Below, in pieces: positions 24,896 through 36,045 of a DNA stretch of 64,000 nt; within the stretch, counting starts at the first letter, position 1, and every line of letters begins with the position of its first letter. The translations under genes were made by a program, and so were the position numbers. The notes below the pieces were generated by a model. That model was not told the origin of the DNA. It saw only the letters and a program-made list of their open reading frames with translations, and searched no databases. Source of the stretch: Flavobacterium urocaniciphilum (GTDB taxonomy: Bacteria > Bacteroidota > Bacteroidia > Flavobacteriales > Flavobacteriaceae); NCBI RefSeq assembly GCF_900110615.1, contig NZ_FOEI01000004.1, forward strand, positions 1-64,000, written 5' to 3'.

Positions 24896-26986
24896 TTATT
24901 GTTTGATAATTTTTTGAGATGTTTTAGAATTGATGAAATATAAAGTATACACACCATTTGATAAACCTGAAATATCAACAACTGATTCATTCGTAATTAA
25001 TGAACGATGTAAAACTTTTTGACCTAACATATTGTATAATTCAATTTCTTCATTTTCAATATTATCACCTTTAATTGTAATAAAAGTATTGGCTGGATTA
25101 GGATAAACCACAAAACTATTTTTAACGATATCTTCTACACCTAAATTTGCTTCTACAATTAAATTAAAATTACAATTTACAGATGTACCACTAGTTGCTG
25201 TCATGGTAATTAAATGAGTACCAACACCAACAACTGAACCTACTGGTGGATTTTGAGTTATTACCGCATCACAATTTGAGTTAATTGCATTAGTTAAACT
25301 TGCGAAACTTGGCACAGTATAATTTCCAGATCCATTAGCCGTAACGGTTTGATCAGAAGGACATCTTACCACTAAAGGAATTGCAGGCATTACATAACCA
25401 GTAGCAGTAAATTGGTCTGTCATCGCTTTAACATCACTACAACTGTAGTTCATATTAATAGCAGCTTGTCTAACAGCTATTGCTGCATTTTGTTGATTAG
25501 TTGAAGAAGTAGTTAATGCTAATCCTTCTAAGAAAGCTTTATCTGTTTTTGTTCTACCAATTGCATCCCAAATTCTCATTAAAGTAGTAGCCCAAATTTG
25601 ACCATCAGTATGCACTTGATTTACTAATCCTCCAGGATAAAGAGCGCCATAATTTGTTGTTCTTCCTCCCCAACATGCATTATGACCGTCCCAATTAAAC
25701 ATCCAATGATAAGCTGCATCAGAAGGTGTCCATTGATTTAATGCTCTACTATGAGATTGCGCCCAATAATCACCACATCCCTCACTTAATCCGTTAACTT
25801 GAGACAAAGAACCGCCCGTTAACCAATCGTGTAAACCATGTCCTAATTCATGCCATATTACATCTCCGTCTTCACCATCATCTACACATCCTTCACCAAA
25901 AACCAATACTCCATTTGAATAATGTGAATTATCAGCTCCATTTTCTCCAGATGGATCAAACCATAAAATACCTGCATGAGAATTATCTACATTTTGAATA
26001 CAATTTACACCAAGAGTTTGATTAATATATCTTAAACTGTTATCTGTATGATAAAAAACATTTGCCGCTTCAAAGCCATCTTGATTTCTATTAAACAAAA
26101 AGTCACCACTAGCTTGAGTAAACAATCCTTTATTCGGATTTTCTAGATTTTTAATTTCAACATAAGAACTTTTTAATTTATAAGTACCTGCATTATTTTC
26201 AATTTCAGGTAAATTTACTAAAGTTCTTGCAGCATCTAAAGAAGCGTTTGTTGCATCGTTTCCATCTACATATGAACCACCATAAGCAACTGCATTTTGA
26301 GATAATGGATCCGACAAAAACACATATGCCGTACCAGTTGCTAAAGTTTGTAAAGCTGATGCATCAGTTTCAGCTTTTTTCATAAAAAAAGGTGGATTTA
26401 AAACTGTTTCTTTATTGCTATGTTTATGAGAAACTGTACATTCTGTTCCACAATAAATTGCGATATCTTTAACAGAAAGCACTGCTCCTGTATTAGCATC
26501 TACAAACACTTCCCAAGAACCAGATTTATCTTCGAAGCTAGTTACAATTCTGTATGCTAATATTGTCTGATTATTTTTAGAAAGAACAAATAATTTATTT
26601 TCTTGAAATGTAATCATTCCAGAAACTTTAATTTCATTATTTGAAATTTGTAAAGCGTTTTCAGCTGTAATTTGAGGAGTTGTATTAATTGGCGTTAGTG
26701 TTTTATTCACATTAAATTCACTATACGCAACATTTCCATTTGCAATATTTATAACAATTTCAGTATCAAAAACTGGAACATTGTTAATCATTTGTTGGAA
26801 ACGTAAAGTTTCACCAGCCAAACCTTTACGAACAAATCGCAATTTTAAATCGTTATCAGAATTGAATTTAAAATCTTTGTAATTTGTTTTAATCCAATTT
26901 CGAGCTTCTAGCTCAAAATCAGATTGTTGCCCAAAAGCAAAAACCGACAAAAAAAGAGCCGAATAAAATAGTAGGTTTTTTTTCAT
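24896..26986 (-). CDS. M36 (fungalysin) metalloprotease with T9SS tail
   Basis: A 696-residue secreted zinc protease. Order: signal peptide (about 1-19, FAFGQ); FTP/PepSY propeptide (about 25-170); fungalysin catalytic domain with the zinc motif HELGH (about 379-383) and the later DVKAMTDQF region; an HYR-like immunoglobulin fold (about 540-610, CPSDQTVTANGSGNYTVP); and a type A T9SS sorting domain (about 625-696, VYPNPANTFITIKG ending IIKQ). Such proteins leave through the type IX secretion system and are held at or released from the cell surface. Its job is probably peptide nutrition; a -type SusCD system lies in the same window but no regulatory link is shown. Confidence 0.93.
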   Translation of the reverse strand: MKKNLLFYSALFLSVFAFGQQSDFELEARNWIKTNYKDFKFNSDNDLKLRFVRKGLAGETLRFQQMINNVPVFDTEIVINIANGNVAYSEFNVNKTLTPINTTPQITAENALQISNNEIKVSGMITFQENKLFVLSKNNQTILAYRIVTSFEDKSGSWEVFVDANTGAVLSVKDIAIYCGTECTVSHKHSNKETVLNPPFFMKKAETDASALQTLATGTAYVFLSDPLSQNAVAYGGSYVDGNDATNASLDAARTLVNLPEIENNAGTYKLKSSYVEIKNLENPNKGLFTQASGDFLFNRNQDGFEAANVFYHTDNSLRYINQTLGVNCIQNVDNSHAGILWFDPSGENGADNSHYSNGVLVFGEGCVDDGEDGDVIWHELGHGLHDWLTGGSLSQVNGLSEGCGDYWAQSHSRALNQWTPSDAAYHWMFNWDGHNACWGGRTTNYGALYPGGLVNQVHTDGQIWATTLMRIWDAIGRTKTDKAFLEGLALTTSSTNQQNAAIAVRQAAINMNYSCSDVKAMTDQFTATGYVMPAIPLVVRCPSDQTVTANGSGNYTVPSFASLTNAINSNCDAVITQNPPVGSVVGVGTHLITMTATSGTSVNCNFNLIVEANLGVEDIVKNSFVVYPNPANTFITIKGDNIENEEIELYNMLGQKVLHRSLITNESVVDISGLSNGVYTLYFINSKTSQKIIKQ

Positions 26987-27060
26987 TTTAGATTAATTTA
27001 GGGTTAATTTTAACAAATATATCCAAAAATGTTTAAAAACCTACTTTTTTATCAATAGAA

Positions 27061-28341
27061 TTACTTATTTAATATTCCTTGTTTTAAAATTTGCCCAAAA
27101 TTGTACATATCTTCAAAAGAAGTATACAAAGGAACTGGTGCTAAACGAATTACGTTTGGTTCACGCCAATCTGTAATGACACCATTTTGCATTAAGTAGG
27201 TAAACAATTCTTTACCTTGACCGTGTAAATACACAGATAATTGACAACCTCTTTCATTTTGATTACTTGGCGTGATCACTTCAAATTCAGTACCGTCAAT
27301 TTCTTTATCGATTTCATGAAGAATAAATTCTAAATAAGCCGTAATTAAATTTCTCTTTTTAATTAATTTTTCCATACCAACTTTGGCAAACATTTCAGCA
27401 GAAGCTAAATATGGCGCTAAAGAAAGAACTGGTAAATTACTTACTTGCCAACCATTTGCACCTTCAACAGCGTCAAAATTTGGTTCCATCAAGAAACGAC
27501 GTTCTTTATTATGACCGTACCAACCTGCAAAACGATTTAAGTCTTTATTTGTATGATGCTTTTCATGTACAAAATACCCTGAAGCATTACCTGGACCAGA
27601 ATTCATATATTTATAACTACACCAAGCAGCAAAATCTACTTGCCAATCATGTAAGTTTAATTCGATATTTCCTGCAGCATGTGCTAAATCCCAACCTACA
27701 ATCGCACCAGCTTTATGTCCGGCAGCAGTAATGGTTTTCATATCGAAAACTTGCCCTGTATAATAGTTAACACCACCAATAAACACTAAAGCTAATTCAT
27801 CACCTAATTCTTCAATTTTAGCCAAAATATCTTCTGGGCGAGTAGTTAATTCACCCTCTCTTCTTTTGATTTCCACGATAGCATCACTTGGATCATAACC
27901 ATGAAATTTAACTTGACTTTGTAATAAATATTGATCAGATGGGAATGCTTTTTCTTCACATAAGATTTTATATCTTATACCTTTTGGTTGATAAAAAGAA
28001 ACAAACAATAAATGTAAATTTACTGTTAAAGTATTCATTACACCCACTTCAGAAGGTTTTGCACCAACGATTTTAGATAATGGCTCACAAAATCTTTCAT
28101 GATAATCCCACCATGGTTTTTCTGAGTAAAAATGACCTTCAACAGCCATATTCGCCCAATCATTCATGACATCATCTACATATTTTTTGGTAGATTTTGG
28201 CTGTAAACCAAGAGAATTTCCTGTAAAATAAATTACATTTTTATTGTTATGTTGTGGAAAATGAAATTCGTTTTTGTAGTGTTGTAACTCATCTTGAGCA
28301 TCTAAACTTTTAGCGAATTCTAAATTATTTTGAAAGTTCAT
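27061..28341 (-). CDS. kynU: Kynureninase
   Basis: A 426-residue PLP enzyme that cleaves kynurenine or 3-hydroxykynurenine to anthranilate or 3-hydroxyanthranilate and alanine. The PLP lysine lies in SYKYMNSGPGNASG (about 243). WDLAHAAGNIELNLHDWQVDFAAW is family-typical, and YFTGNSLGLQPKST fits the N-terminal part. Length is as expected. It is transcribed in the same direction as kmo but separated from it by three other genes. Confidence 0.95.
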   Translation of the reverse strand: MNFQNNLEFAKSLDAQDELQHYKNEFHFPQHNNKNVIYFTGNSLGLQPKSTKKYVDDVMNDWANMAVEGHFYSEKPWWDYHERFCEPLSKIVGAKPSEVGVMNTLTVNLHLLFVSFYQPKGIRYKILCEEKAFPSDQYLLQSQVKFHGYDPSDAIVEIKRREGELTTRPEDILAKIEELGDELALVFIGGVNYYTGQVFDMKTITAAGHKAGAIVGWDLAHAAGNIELNLHDWQVDFAAWCSYKYMNSGPGNASGYFVHEKHHTNKDLNRFAGWYGHNKERRFLMEPNFDAVEGANGWQVSNLPVLSLAPYLASAEMFAKVGMEKLIKKRNLITAYLEFILHEIDKEIDGTEFEVITPSNQNERGCQLSVYLHGQGKELFTYLMQNGVITDWREPNVIRLAPVPLYTSFEDMYNFGQILKQGILNK

Positions 28342-28385
28342 TGTAGTTAAATTTAAAGCGTAAAAGTAGAAAAAAATAAGATATA

Positions 28386-28416
28386 AAAAAACCCAACTTT
28401 ATCTGTTGGGTTTTTT
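28386..28416 (-). terminator. Terminator after queA
   Basis: AAAAAACCCAAC (28386-28397) pairs with GTTGGGTTTTTT (28405-28416) around a 7-base loop. It lies 15 bases past the queA stop and before kynU, with A and T runs on both sides. Confidence 0.82.
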
Positions 28417-28430
28417 AATTTGTTATATTT

Positions 28431-29480
28431 TTAGATGATTAACATGGCATCACCGTAAGAATAAAATCTATATTTTTCTTTTAAAGCTTCATCATAAGCT
28501 TTTCTCATTAAATCGTGACCACAAAAAGCAGAAATCATCATTAATAAAGTTGATTTTGGTGTGTGGAAATTTGTAATCATACAATCTGCTAAACTAAAAT
28601 CGTAAGGAGGATAAATGAATTTATTTGTCCAACCCACATACGGATTTAAAGTTTTCATAGAAGAAACAGAACTTTCCATAGCACGCATAGAAGTTGTTCC
28701 TACACAACATACTTTGTTCTTTCTTGCTTTAGCAGCATTAATGATATCACAAGCTTCTTGAGTGATGATCATTTCTTCTGAATCCATTTTATGTTTAGAT
28801 AAATCTTCTACTTCAACTGGATTAAAAGTACCTAAACCAACATGTAACGTTACTTCAGCGAAATTAATTCCTTTAATTTCTAAACGTTTCATTAAGTGTT
28901 TAGAAAAGTGTAAACCAGCAGTTGGAGCAGCAACAGCACCTTCTTCTTTAGCATAAATCGTTTGGTATCTATCTGCATCTTCTGGAGTTACTTCACGATT
29001 GATATATTTAGGAATTGGAGTTTCACCTAATTCTACTAATTTTTCTCTGAATTCTTCATAAGAACCGTCGTATAAGAAACGTAACGTTCTTCCACGAGAA
29101 GTAGTATTATCAATAACTTCAGCTACTAACGAATCGTCATCACCGAAATATAATTTATTACCAATTCTAATTTTACGAGCTGGATCAACTAAAACGTCCC
29201 ATAAACGTTGCTCAGCATTTAATTCTCTTAATAAGAAAACTTCAATTCTTGCACCTGTTTTTTCTTTATTTCCGTATAAACGTGCTGGGAATACTTTAGT
29301 ATTGTTAAGAACCATTACATCACCATCATCGAAATAATCGATAATATCTTTGAACATTTTGTGTTCAATTTCTCCTGTTTTTCTGTTTACTACCATTAAA
29401 CGAGACTCGTCTCTATTTTCAGCAGGAAACTCAGCTAATAATTCTTCTGGTAAATTAAAATTAAAGTGAGATAATTTCAT
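28431..29480 (-). CDS. queA: S-adenosylmethionine:tRNA ribosyltransferase-isomerase
   Basis: A 349-residue QueA, which moves the ribosyl part of SAM onto 7-aminomethyl-7-deazaguanine in tRNA to form epoxyqueuosine. Signature segments are [21 protein letters not shown] (N-terminus), [38 protein letters not shown] and [16 protein letters not shown]. Length is normal. With queE at 4498-5130 it shows the organism makes queuosine. A promoter is predicted at 29537-29568 and a heptamer array lies in the leader. Confidence 0.95.
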   Translation of the reverse strand: MKLSHFNFNLPEELLAEFPAENRDESRLMVVNRKTGEIEHKMFKDIIDYFDDGDVMVLNNTKVFPARLYGNKEKTGARIEVFLLRELNAEQRLWDVLVDPARKIRIGNKLYFGDDDSLVAEVIDNTTSRGRTLRFLYDGSYEEFREKLVELGETPIPKYINREVTPEDADRYQTIYAKEEGAVAAPTAGLHFSKHLMKRLEIKGINFAEVTLHVGLGTFNPVEVEDLSKHKMDSEEMIITQEACDIINAAKARKNKVCCVGTTSMRAMESSVSSMKTLNPYVGWTNKFIYPPYDFSLADCMITNFHTPKSTLLMMISAFCGHDLMRKAYDEALKEKYRFYSYGDAMLII

Positions 29481-29494
29481 AAAAAATTTAAAAT

Positions 29495-29515
29495 TTAGAA
29501 ATTAGAAATCAGAAA
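29495..29515. repeat. Heptamer array (TTAGAAA) in queA leader
   Basis: Three units in a row: TTAGAAA, TTAGAAA, TCAGAAA. They lie between the predicted promoter and the start codon of queA. Confidence 0.65.
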
Positions 29516-29536
29516 AATTCTGATTCCAAACGAGTG

Positions 29537-29568
29537 CAAATATACAATCTGAAAATAGGGGTTGTCAA
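29537..29568 (-). promoter_or_regulatory. Predicted promoter of queA
   Basis: The minus strand reads TATATTTGCAC (-7 at 29537-29544) with TTG at 29566-29568, spacing 21. Both boxes fit the Bacteroidetes form. The leader is about 50 bases. Confidence 0.55.
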
Positions 29569-29682
29569 GTAAAAACGCATTTATTTTTGAAACCACAACA
29601 AACTGGGCAATTCACAAAGTAGTTTCTTTTGATTTTCTTGATTAGAACACACTTTTTATCACAAAAAATTAGACATAAAAAA

Positions 29683-29702
29683 AGTCCCGAAAAATCGGGA
29701 CT
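29683..29702 (-). terminator. Terminator after gltA
   Basis: AGTCCCGA (29683-29690) pairs with TCGGGACT (29695-29702) around AAAA. On the minus strand an A/T-rich tail with a T run follows. It lies 7 bases past the gltA stop. Confidence 0.8.
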
Positions 29703-29708
29703 AATTAA

Positions 29709-30995
29709 TTATTTTCTGTCTTCAAAATTTACGAAATCTCTTAATGGGTGACCTGTATAAACTTGACGTGGACGACCAATTGGCTCTTTATTTACACGCA
29801 TTTCTTTCCATTGTGCAATCCAACCTGGTAGACGACCAATAGCGAATAATACTGTAAACATATCAGTAGGAATTCCTAAAGCACGGTAAATAATACCAGA
29901 ATAGAAATCTACGTTTGGATATAATTTTCTTTCTACGAAATAAGGATCAACTAAAGCTGCTTCTTCTAATTTCTTAGCAATTGCTAAAATTGGATCATTA
30001 ACACCTAATTCAGCTAACACTTCATCTGCGGCTTTTTTGATAATTTTTGCACGTGGATCGAAGTTTTTATATACTCTGTGTCCGAATCCCATTAAACGGA
30101 ATGGATCATCTTTATCTTTTGCTTTTGCTAAATATTTCTCAGCATCACCACCATCTTTTTGGATTGCTTCTAACATTTCTAACACAGCTTGGTTAGCACC
30201 ACCGTGTAATGGTCCCCAAAGAGCAGAAACTCCAGCAGAAATAGATGCGAATAAACCAGCATGAGAAGATCCTACCATACGAACTGTAGAAGTTGAACAA
30301 TTTTGTTCGTGATCTGCATGTAAGATGAATAATTTATCTAAAGCTGCTACAACCGTTGGGTTGATTTTGTATGGCCCTGTAGGTAATTTAAACATTAACT
30401 GCATAAAGTTATCTACATAACCAATTGTGTTATCATAATAATTTAATGGATAACCCATGTTTTTTCTGTATGTCCAAGTTGCTAATACAAGGAATTTACC
30501 CATAGTTTTGCAAATAGCTTCATACATTTCTTTTTCGTTTTCAACATTAACCACTTTAGGATTAAAAGCTGTTAATGCACTTGTTAATGCAGATAAAACG
30601 CCCATTGGGTGAGCTGTTTTTGGAAAACCATCGATGATGTTTTTCATCTCTTCATTAACTAAAGTATATTTACGAATATTTGTTTCGAAATCTGCTAATT
30701 GAGCTTTAGTTGGTAATTCACCAAAAATAACTAAATAAGAAACTTCTAAGAAGTCTGCTTTATCCGCTAAATCTTCGATTGAATAACCACGGTATCTTAA
30801 AATTCCTTCTTCACCATCTAAGAACGTGATATCACTTTTACAAACTCCTGAATTTTTATAACCTGGATCATAAGTAATCGCTCCAGTTAAATCTCTTAAT
30901 TTACTAATATCGATAGCTGTTTCGTTCTCACTTCCAACCATCATAGGAAGTTCTACTCTGTTACCATCAATCTCTATAATTGCATTTTTCGACAT
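29709..30995 (-). CDS. gltA: Citrate synthase
   Basis: A 428-residue type I citrate synthase that joins acetyl-CoA and oxaloacetate at the entry of the citric acid cycle. The catalytic histidines and aspartate fit HADHEQNCSTSTVRMVGSS (about 231-249), PLHGGANQAVLEML and GFGHRVYKNFDPRA. Length fits the family. It follows eno with a 228-base gap. The upstream region has no clear promoter match. Confidence 0.97.
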   Translation of the reverse strand: MSKNAIIEIDGNRVELPMMVGSENETAIDISKLRDLTGAITYDPGYKNSGVCKSDITFLDGEEGILRYRGYSIEDLADKADFLEVSYLVIFGELPTKAQLADFETNIRKYTLVNEEMKNIIDGFPKTAHPMGVLSALTSALTAFNPKVVNVENEKEMYEAICKTMGKFLVLATWTYRKNMGYPLNYYDNTIGYVDNFMQLMFKLPTGPYKINPTVVAALDKLFILHADHEQNCSTSTVRMVGSSHAGLFASISAGVSALWGPLHGGANQAVLEMLEAIQKDGGDAEKYLAKAKDKDDPFRLMGFGHRVYKNFDPRAKIIKKAADEVLAELGVNDPILAIAKKLEEAALVDPYFVERKLYPNVDFYSGIIYRALGIPTDMFTVLFAIGRLPGWIAQWKEMRVNKEPIGRPRQVYTGHPLRDFVNFEDRK

Positions 30996-31138
30996 GATAA
31001 TATATATATTTTGTAAGTATAATTATGTTTGTTGCGAATTTAATAATTAATTCTTTAATTTTAAAATTAATATATAGATAAATTGCTATGTAAGTATATA
31101 TAAAATCTATTAATTTATATAAATCTTTAAAAAAAAGA

Positions 31139-31173
31139 AAACCCTTTTAGAAATCAGACATCTAAAAGGGTTT
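31139..31173 (-). terminator. Terminator after eno
   Basis: A perfect 13-bp stem: AAACCCTTTTAGA (31139-31151) pairs with TCTAAAAGGGTTT (31161-31173) around a 9-base loop. On the minus strand the stem ends in a T-rich run. It lies about 50 bases past the eno stop. Confidence 0.8.
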
Positions 31174-31223
31174 AATATTTAAAATTGCACTAAAAAAACA
31201 AGTGAATTTTGTATTATTTTGTA

Positions 31224-32531
<1,308 letters not shown>

Positions 32532-32543
32532 TTAAAATTTAAA

Positions 32544-33653
32544 TTAATTTTTAGACGATTTGATATTTTCAATAAATTGATCAAATAAATAACTTGAATC
32601 GTGTGGTCCTGGACTTGCTTCTGGGTGATATTGTACTGAGAAACAGTTTTTAGATTTCATTCTCATTCCAGCTACAGTTCCATCATTTAAGTGAACATGT
32701 GTTAATTCGAAATCTGGGTGATTTTCTAATTGTTCTTTATTAACCGCGAAACCGTGGTTTTGAGAAGTAATTTCACCTTTACCTGTAATTACATTTTTAA
32801 CAGGGTGATTAATTCCTCTGTGACCGTTAAACATTTTATAAGTAGAAATCCCGTTTGCTAAAGCAATAACTTGATGTCCTAAACAAATTCCGAATAATGG
32901 TTTATTTTCTGCTAAAATATTTCTTGCTACTTCTTGAGCAGAAGCTAGTGGATCTGGATCTCCAGGTCCGTTAGACAAGAAATATCCATCTGGATTAAAT
33001 GATTTTAAATCTTCGAAAGTTGCATTGAAAGGATAAACTTTGATATAACAATCTCTTTTCGCTAAATTTCTTAAGATATTTGTTTTGATTCCTAAATCTA
33101 AGGCTGCAATTTTATAATTAGCCTTTTCATCCCCGAAGAAATACGGTTCTTTAGTAGAAACAACAGAAGCTAAATCTAAACCTTCCATATCAGGCGCTTG
33201 CTCTAATTTAGCTTTTAATTCTTCAATTGAAGTTCCATCCGTAGAAATAATTGCATTCATAGCTCCATTATCTCGAATATAGCTTACTAAAGCTCTAGTA
33301 TCTACATCTGAAATCACAATAAGATTTTGTTTTTCGAAATAATCGTATAAGCTTCCTTCTGCATCAACTCGAGAATAATTCATACTAAAGTTTTTACAAA
33401 CTAATCCAGAAATTTTAACACTATCCGATTCTACTTCATTTACATTTACACCATAGTTACCAATATGCGCATTGGTTGTAACCATAATTTGTCCGTAATA
33501 TGATGGATCTGTAAAAATTTCTTGATATCCTGTTGTTCCGGTATTAAATGCAATTTCTCCAAAAGTTGTTCCAGAAATCCCTATTGATTTTCCGTGAAAA
33601 ATTGTACCATCCTTAAGTAATAATACTGCTTGTTGCTTATTATTGTATTTCAT
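32544..33653 (-). CDS. carA: Carbamoyl phosphate synthase small subunit
   Basis: A 369-residue glutamine amidotransferase subunit that feeds ammonia to CarB for carbamoyl phosphate (pyrimidine and arginine synthesis). The N-terminal small-chain domain is in TGYQEIFTDPSYYGQI. The amidotransferase triad is seen in GICLGHQ (Cys) and YHPEASPGPHDS (His, Glu). carB is not in the window. The gene follows rplQ, from which it is separated by a terminator at 33750-33786. TAAATTTG at 33724-33731 is a probable -7 element. Confidence 0.95.
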   Translation of the reverse strand: MKYNNKQQAVLLLKDGTIFHGKSIGISGTTFGEIAFNTGTTGYQEIFTDPSYYGQIMVTTNAHIGNYGVNVNEVESDSVKISGLVCKNFSMNYSRVDAEGSLYDYFEKQNLIVISDVDTRALVSYIRDNGAMNAIISTDGTSIEELKAKLEQAPDMEGLDLASVVSTKEPYFFGDEKANYKIAALDLGIKTNILRNLAKRDCYIKVYPFNATFEDLKSFNPDGYFLSNGPGDPDPLASAQEVARNILAENKPLFGICLGHQVIALANGISTYKMFNGHRGINHPVKNVITGKGEITSQNHGFAVNKEQLENHPDFELTHVHLNDGTVAGMRMKSKNCFSVQYHPEASPGPHDSSYLFDQFIENIKSSKN

Positions 33654-33723
33654 CAGTTGTAGTTATTTTATATTTTTTGAGAAACTAAATGTAAAATAGT
33701 TTCAGGTTGTGTTGTTGACGATG

Positions 33724-33731
33724 CAAATTTA
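33724..33731 (-). promoter_or_regulatory. Predicted -7 element of carA
   Basis: The minus strand reads TAAATTTGCA, an exact TANNTTTG. The -33 region would lie within the rplQ terminator and has no clear TTG. Confidence 0.4.
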
Positions 33732-33749
33732 CGTTTTAGTAATTATAAA

Positions 33750-33786
33750 AAAAAAGGATAAACAAAAATTTGTCTATCCTTTTTTA
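33750..33786 (-). terminator. Terminator of the alpha operon (after rplQ)
   Basis: An 11-bp GGATAGACAAA-type stem with one G-T pair: AAAAAAGGATAAACAAA (33750-33766) faces TTTGTCTATCCTTTTTT. It is flanked by A and T runs and lies 24 bases past rplQ. Confidence 0.75.
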
Positions 33787-33809
33787 TATTTAAATCAAAT
33801 ATTTCATGA

Positions 33810-34280
33810 TTATTCAGTAGCTTCAGAATTTTCAGTTGTATCAGCAGCAGGAGCTTCAGCTTTTTTAGCTTTACCTCTACGAGTTGATTTCTTAGCTTCT
33901 TTCTTCGCTACATTGTAGATTGTATTGAAGTCTACTAATTCGATCATAGCCATATCAGCGTTATCCCCTAAACGGTTTCCTAACTTAATGATACGAGTAT
34001 AACCACCTGGACGATCTCCAACTTTAGCAGCAACTTCTCTGAACAATTCAGTTACAGCATATTTATTTCTTAAGTAAGAAAAACAAATACGTCTGTTGTG
34101 AGTTGTATCTTCTTTTGATTTAGTTACAAGAGGCTCAATAAATTGTTTTAAAGCTTTAGCTTTAGCTACAGTTGTATTGATTCTTTTGTGCTCAATAAGT
34201 GAACAAGCCATATTCGCTAACATAGCTTTTCTATGACCAGTTTGTCTACTTAAATGATTTACTTTTTTTCCGTGTCTCAT
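33810..34280 (-). CDS. rplQ: Ribosomal protein bL17
   Basis: A 156-residue large-subunit protein. The conserved L17 core is residues 1-115 ([20 protein letters not shown], then [21 protein letters not shown]). The rest is a K/A tail ending in A, T and E (about 130-156), absent from E. coli L17 but usual in Bacteroidetes. It is the last gene of the alpha operon. A structured 61-base gap separates it from rpoA. Confidence 0.95.
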   Translation of the reverse strand: MRHGKKVNHLSRQTGHRKAMLANMACSLIEHKRINTTVAKAKALKQFIEPLVTKSKEDTTHNRRICFSYLRNKYAVTELFREVAAKVGDRPGGYTRIIKLGNRLGDNADMAMIELVDFNTIYNVAKKEAKKSTRRGKAKKAEAPAADTTENSEATE

Positions 34281-34295
34281 GACATTTAGTTTTAA

Positions 34296-34339
34296 ACTTC
34301 ATCTTGCATCAATCCGCTATGGAGAGCAAAATATGAAGT
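34296..34339 (-). promoter_or_regulatory. Hairpin in the rpoA-rplQ gap
   Basis: ACTTCAT (34296-34302) and ATGAAGT (34333-34339) are perfect complements enclosing a second short stem (TTGC with GCAA) and TCC/GGA at the tip. There is no T run, so this is a leader structure, not a terminator. It may protect or adjust rplQ translation. Confidence 0.4.
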
Positions 34340-34341
34340 AA

Positions 34342-35334
34342 TTATTCTTTATCTAACTTGTATTTTGCTAAGTCCATTCCGAAAGTAAGGTTTTTATTAG
34401 CCACTAACTCATCTAATTCAGTTAATGATTTTTTACCGAAGTTACGGAACTTCATTAAGTCGTTTTTGTTGAAAGAAACTAAGTCTCCAAGTGTATCCAC
34501 TTCAGCCGCTTTTAAACAATTTAAAGCTCTAACTGATAAGTCCATATCAACTAATTTAGTTTTCAATAACTGTCTCATGTGTAATGATTCTTCATCATAA
34601 GACTCAGTTTGAGCAATTTCGTCAGCCTCAAGAGTGATTCTTTCATCAGAGAACAGCATAAAGTGGTGAATTAACGTTTTTGCTGCTTCTGTTAATGCAT
34701 CTTTTGGATGAATTGAACCATCTGTTTTGATTTCAAAAACTAATTTTTCATAATCAGTTTTTTGTTCAACACGGAAGTTTTCAATTGAATATTTAACATT
34801 TTTCACAGGCGTATAAATAGAGTCTGTAAAAATTGTTCCAATTGGAGCATTTTGCTTTTTATTTTCTTCTGCAGGAACATAACCTCTACCTTTTTCGATA
34901 GAAAGTTCCATATTGATTGTAGTTTTGTTATCAAGGTTACAGATTACTAAATCTGGGTTTAAAACTTGAAATCCAGAAATAAATTTTTGGAAATCCCCAG
35001 CAGTAATTTGATCTTTCCCTGATAAAGAGATTGAAACTGACTCATTATCGATATCTTCAATTTGACGTTTGAAACGTACTTGTTTAAGATTTAAGATAAT
35101 TTCAGTAACATCTTCTACCACACCTGGAATAGTAGAAAATTCGTGCTCTACGCCTTCAATTCTAACAGATGTAATAGCAAAACCTTCTAATGCAGAAAGT
35201 AAAACTCTTCTTAAAGCGTTACCAACTGTCAATCCGTAACCAGGTTCTAAAGGTCTAAATTCAAATTTACCTTCAAAATCGGTAGAATCGATCATGATAA
35301 CTTTATCGGGCTTTTGAAAATTAAATATTGCCAT
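34342..35334 (-). CDS. rpoA: RNA polymerase alpha subunit
   Basis: A 330-residue alpha subunit. The N-terminal domain (about 1-230) shows [23 protein letters not shown], used in dimer and beta contacts. The C-terminal domain (about 255-325) shows [43 protein letters not shown], which binds DNA and regulators. The start at ATG 35334 ([10 protein letters not shown]) is preferred to the six-residue longer frame because homologs begin there. It follows rpsD directly. Confidence 0.97.
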   Translation of the reverse strand: MAIFNFQKPDKVIMIDSTDFEGKFEFRPLEPGYGLTVGNALRRVLLSALEGFAITSVRIEGVEHEFSTIPGVVEDVTEIILNLKQVRFKRQIEDIDNESVSISLSGKDQITAGDFQKFISGFQVLNPDLVICNLDNKTTINMELSIEKGRGYVPAEENKKQNAPIGTIFTDSIYTPVKNVKYSIENFRVEQKTDYEKLVFEIKTDGSIHPKDALTEAAKTLIHHFMLFSDERITLEADEIAQTESYDEESLHMRQLLKTKLVDMDLSVRALNCLKAAEVDTLGDLVSFNKNDLMKFRNFGKKSLTELDELVANKNLTFGMDLAKYKLDKE

Positions 35335-35355
35335 ATTTTCGACTAATGTCAATTA

Positions 35356-35961
35356 TTATTTGTTATACAACTCAACGATTAGTTGCTCTTTAATATTTTC
35401 TGGAATTTGAAGTCTTTGAGGAACAGCAACAAATGTACCTTGTTTAGTATCGTTATTCCAAGTAATCCACTCATACACTGTAGAAGAATTAGCTAAAGAA
35501 TTGTTGATAGCTTCAAGAGATTTTGATTTTTCACGAACAGCAATAACGTCACCTGGTTTGATGTGGTACGAAGGTACATTTACATTTTCACCATTAACTG
35601 TAATGTGTCTGTGAGAAACGATTTGACGTGCAGCTCTACGAGATGGAGCAATACCCATTCTGTAAACGATATTGTCTAAACGAGATTCACATAATTGTAA
35701 AAGAATTTCACCTGTTACTCCAGAAGCAGCAGATGCTTTTTCGAATAAATTTCTGAATTGACGCTCTAAAATACCATAAGTATATTTAGCTTTTTGTTTT
35801 TCCATTAATTGGACAGCGTACTCAGATTTTTTACCTCTTCTTTTTGCCAAACCGTGTTGACCTGGAGGATAATTTCTTCTTTCGAATGCTTTATCTTCTC
35901 CGAAAATTGCTTCTCCGAATTTACGGGCAATTTTTGTTTGTGGACCAGTATATCTTGCCAT
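35356..35961 (-). CDS. rpsD: Ribosomal protein uS4
   Basis: A 201-residue S4 that starts assembly of the small subunit. [21 protein letters not shown] opens it, and the S4 RNA-binding domain is in [47 protein letters not shown], cut here to its core [20 protein letters not shown]. In other bacteria S4 represses its own operon. The structured 84-base gap in front of this gene is therefore of interest. Confidence 0.97.
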   Translation of the reverse strand: MARYTGPQTKIARKFGEAIFGEDKAFERRNYPPGQHGLAKRRGKKSEYAVQLMEKQKAKYTYGILERQFRNLFEKASAASGVTGEILLQLCESRLDNIVYRMGIAPSRRAARQIVSHRHITVNGENVNVPSYHIKPGDVIAVREKSKSLEAINNSLANSSTVYEWITWNNDTKQGTFVAVPQRLQIPENIKEQLIVELYNK

Positions 35962-35977
35962 TTTAAAAATTTAAATT

Positions 35978-36031
35978 AAGGTAGGGATTATGAATTAAGG
36001 TCTTTCCTTCGATAATCTCAATTCCTACCTT
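35978..36031 (-). promoter_or_regulatory. Structured leader upstream of rpsD
   Basis: AAGGTAGGGATT (35978-35989) pairs with AATTCCTACCTT (36020-36031) in 11 of 12 positions. Inside, AAGG (35997-36000) pairs with CCTT (36006-36009). No T run follows, so it is not a simple terminator. It ends 17 bases before the rpsD start codon. A position next to the S4 gene suggests an S4 binding site, by analogy with S4 autocontrol elsewhere; this is inference. Confidence 0.5.
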
Positions 36032-36045
36032 TGTTATACTTATAA

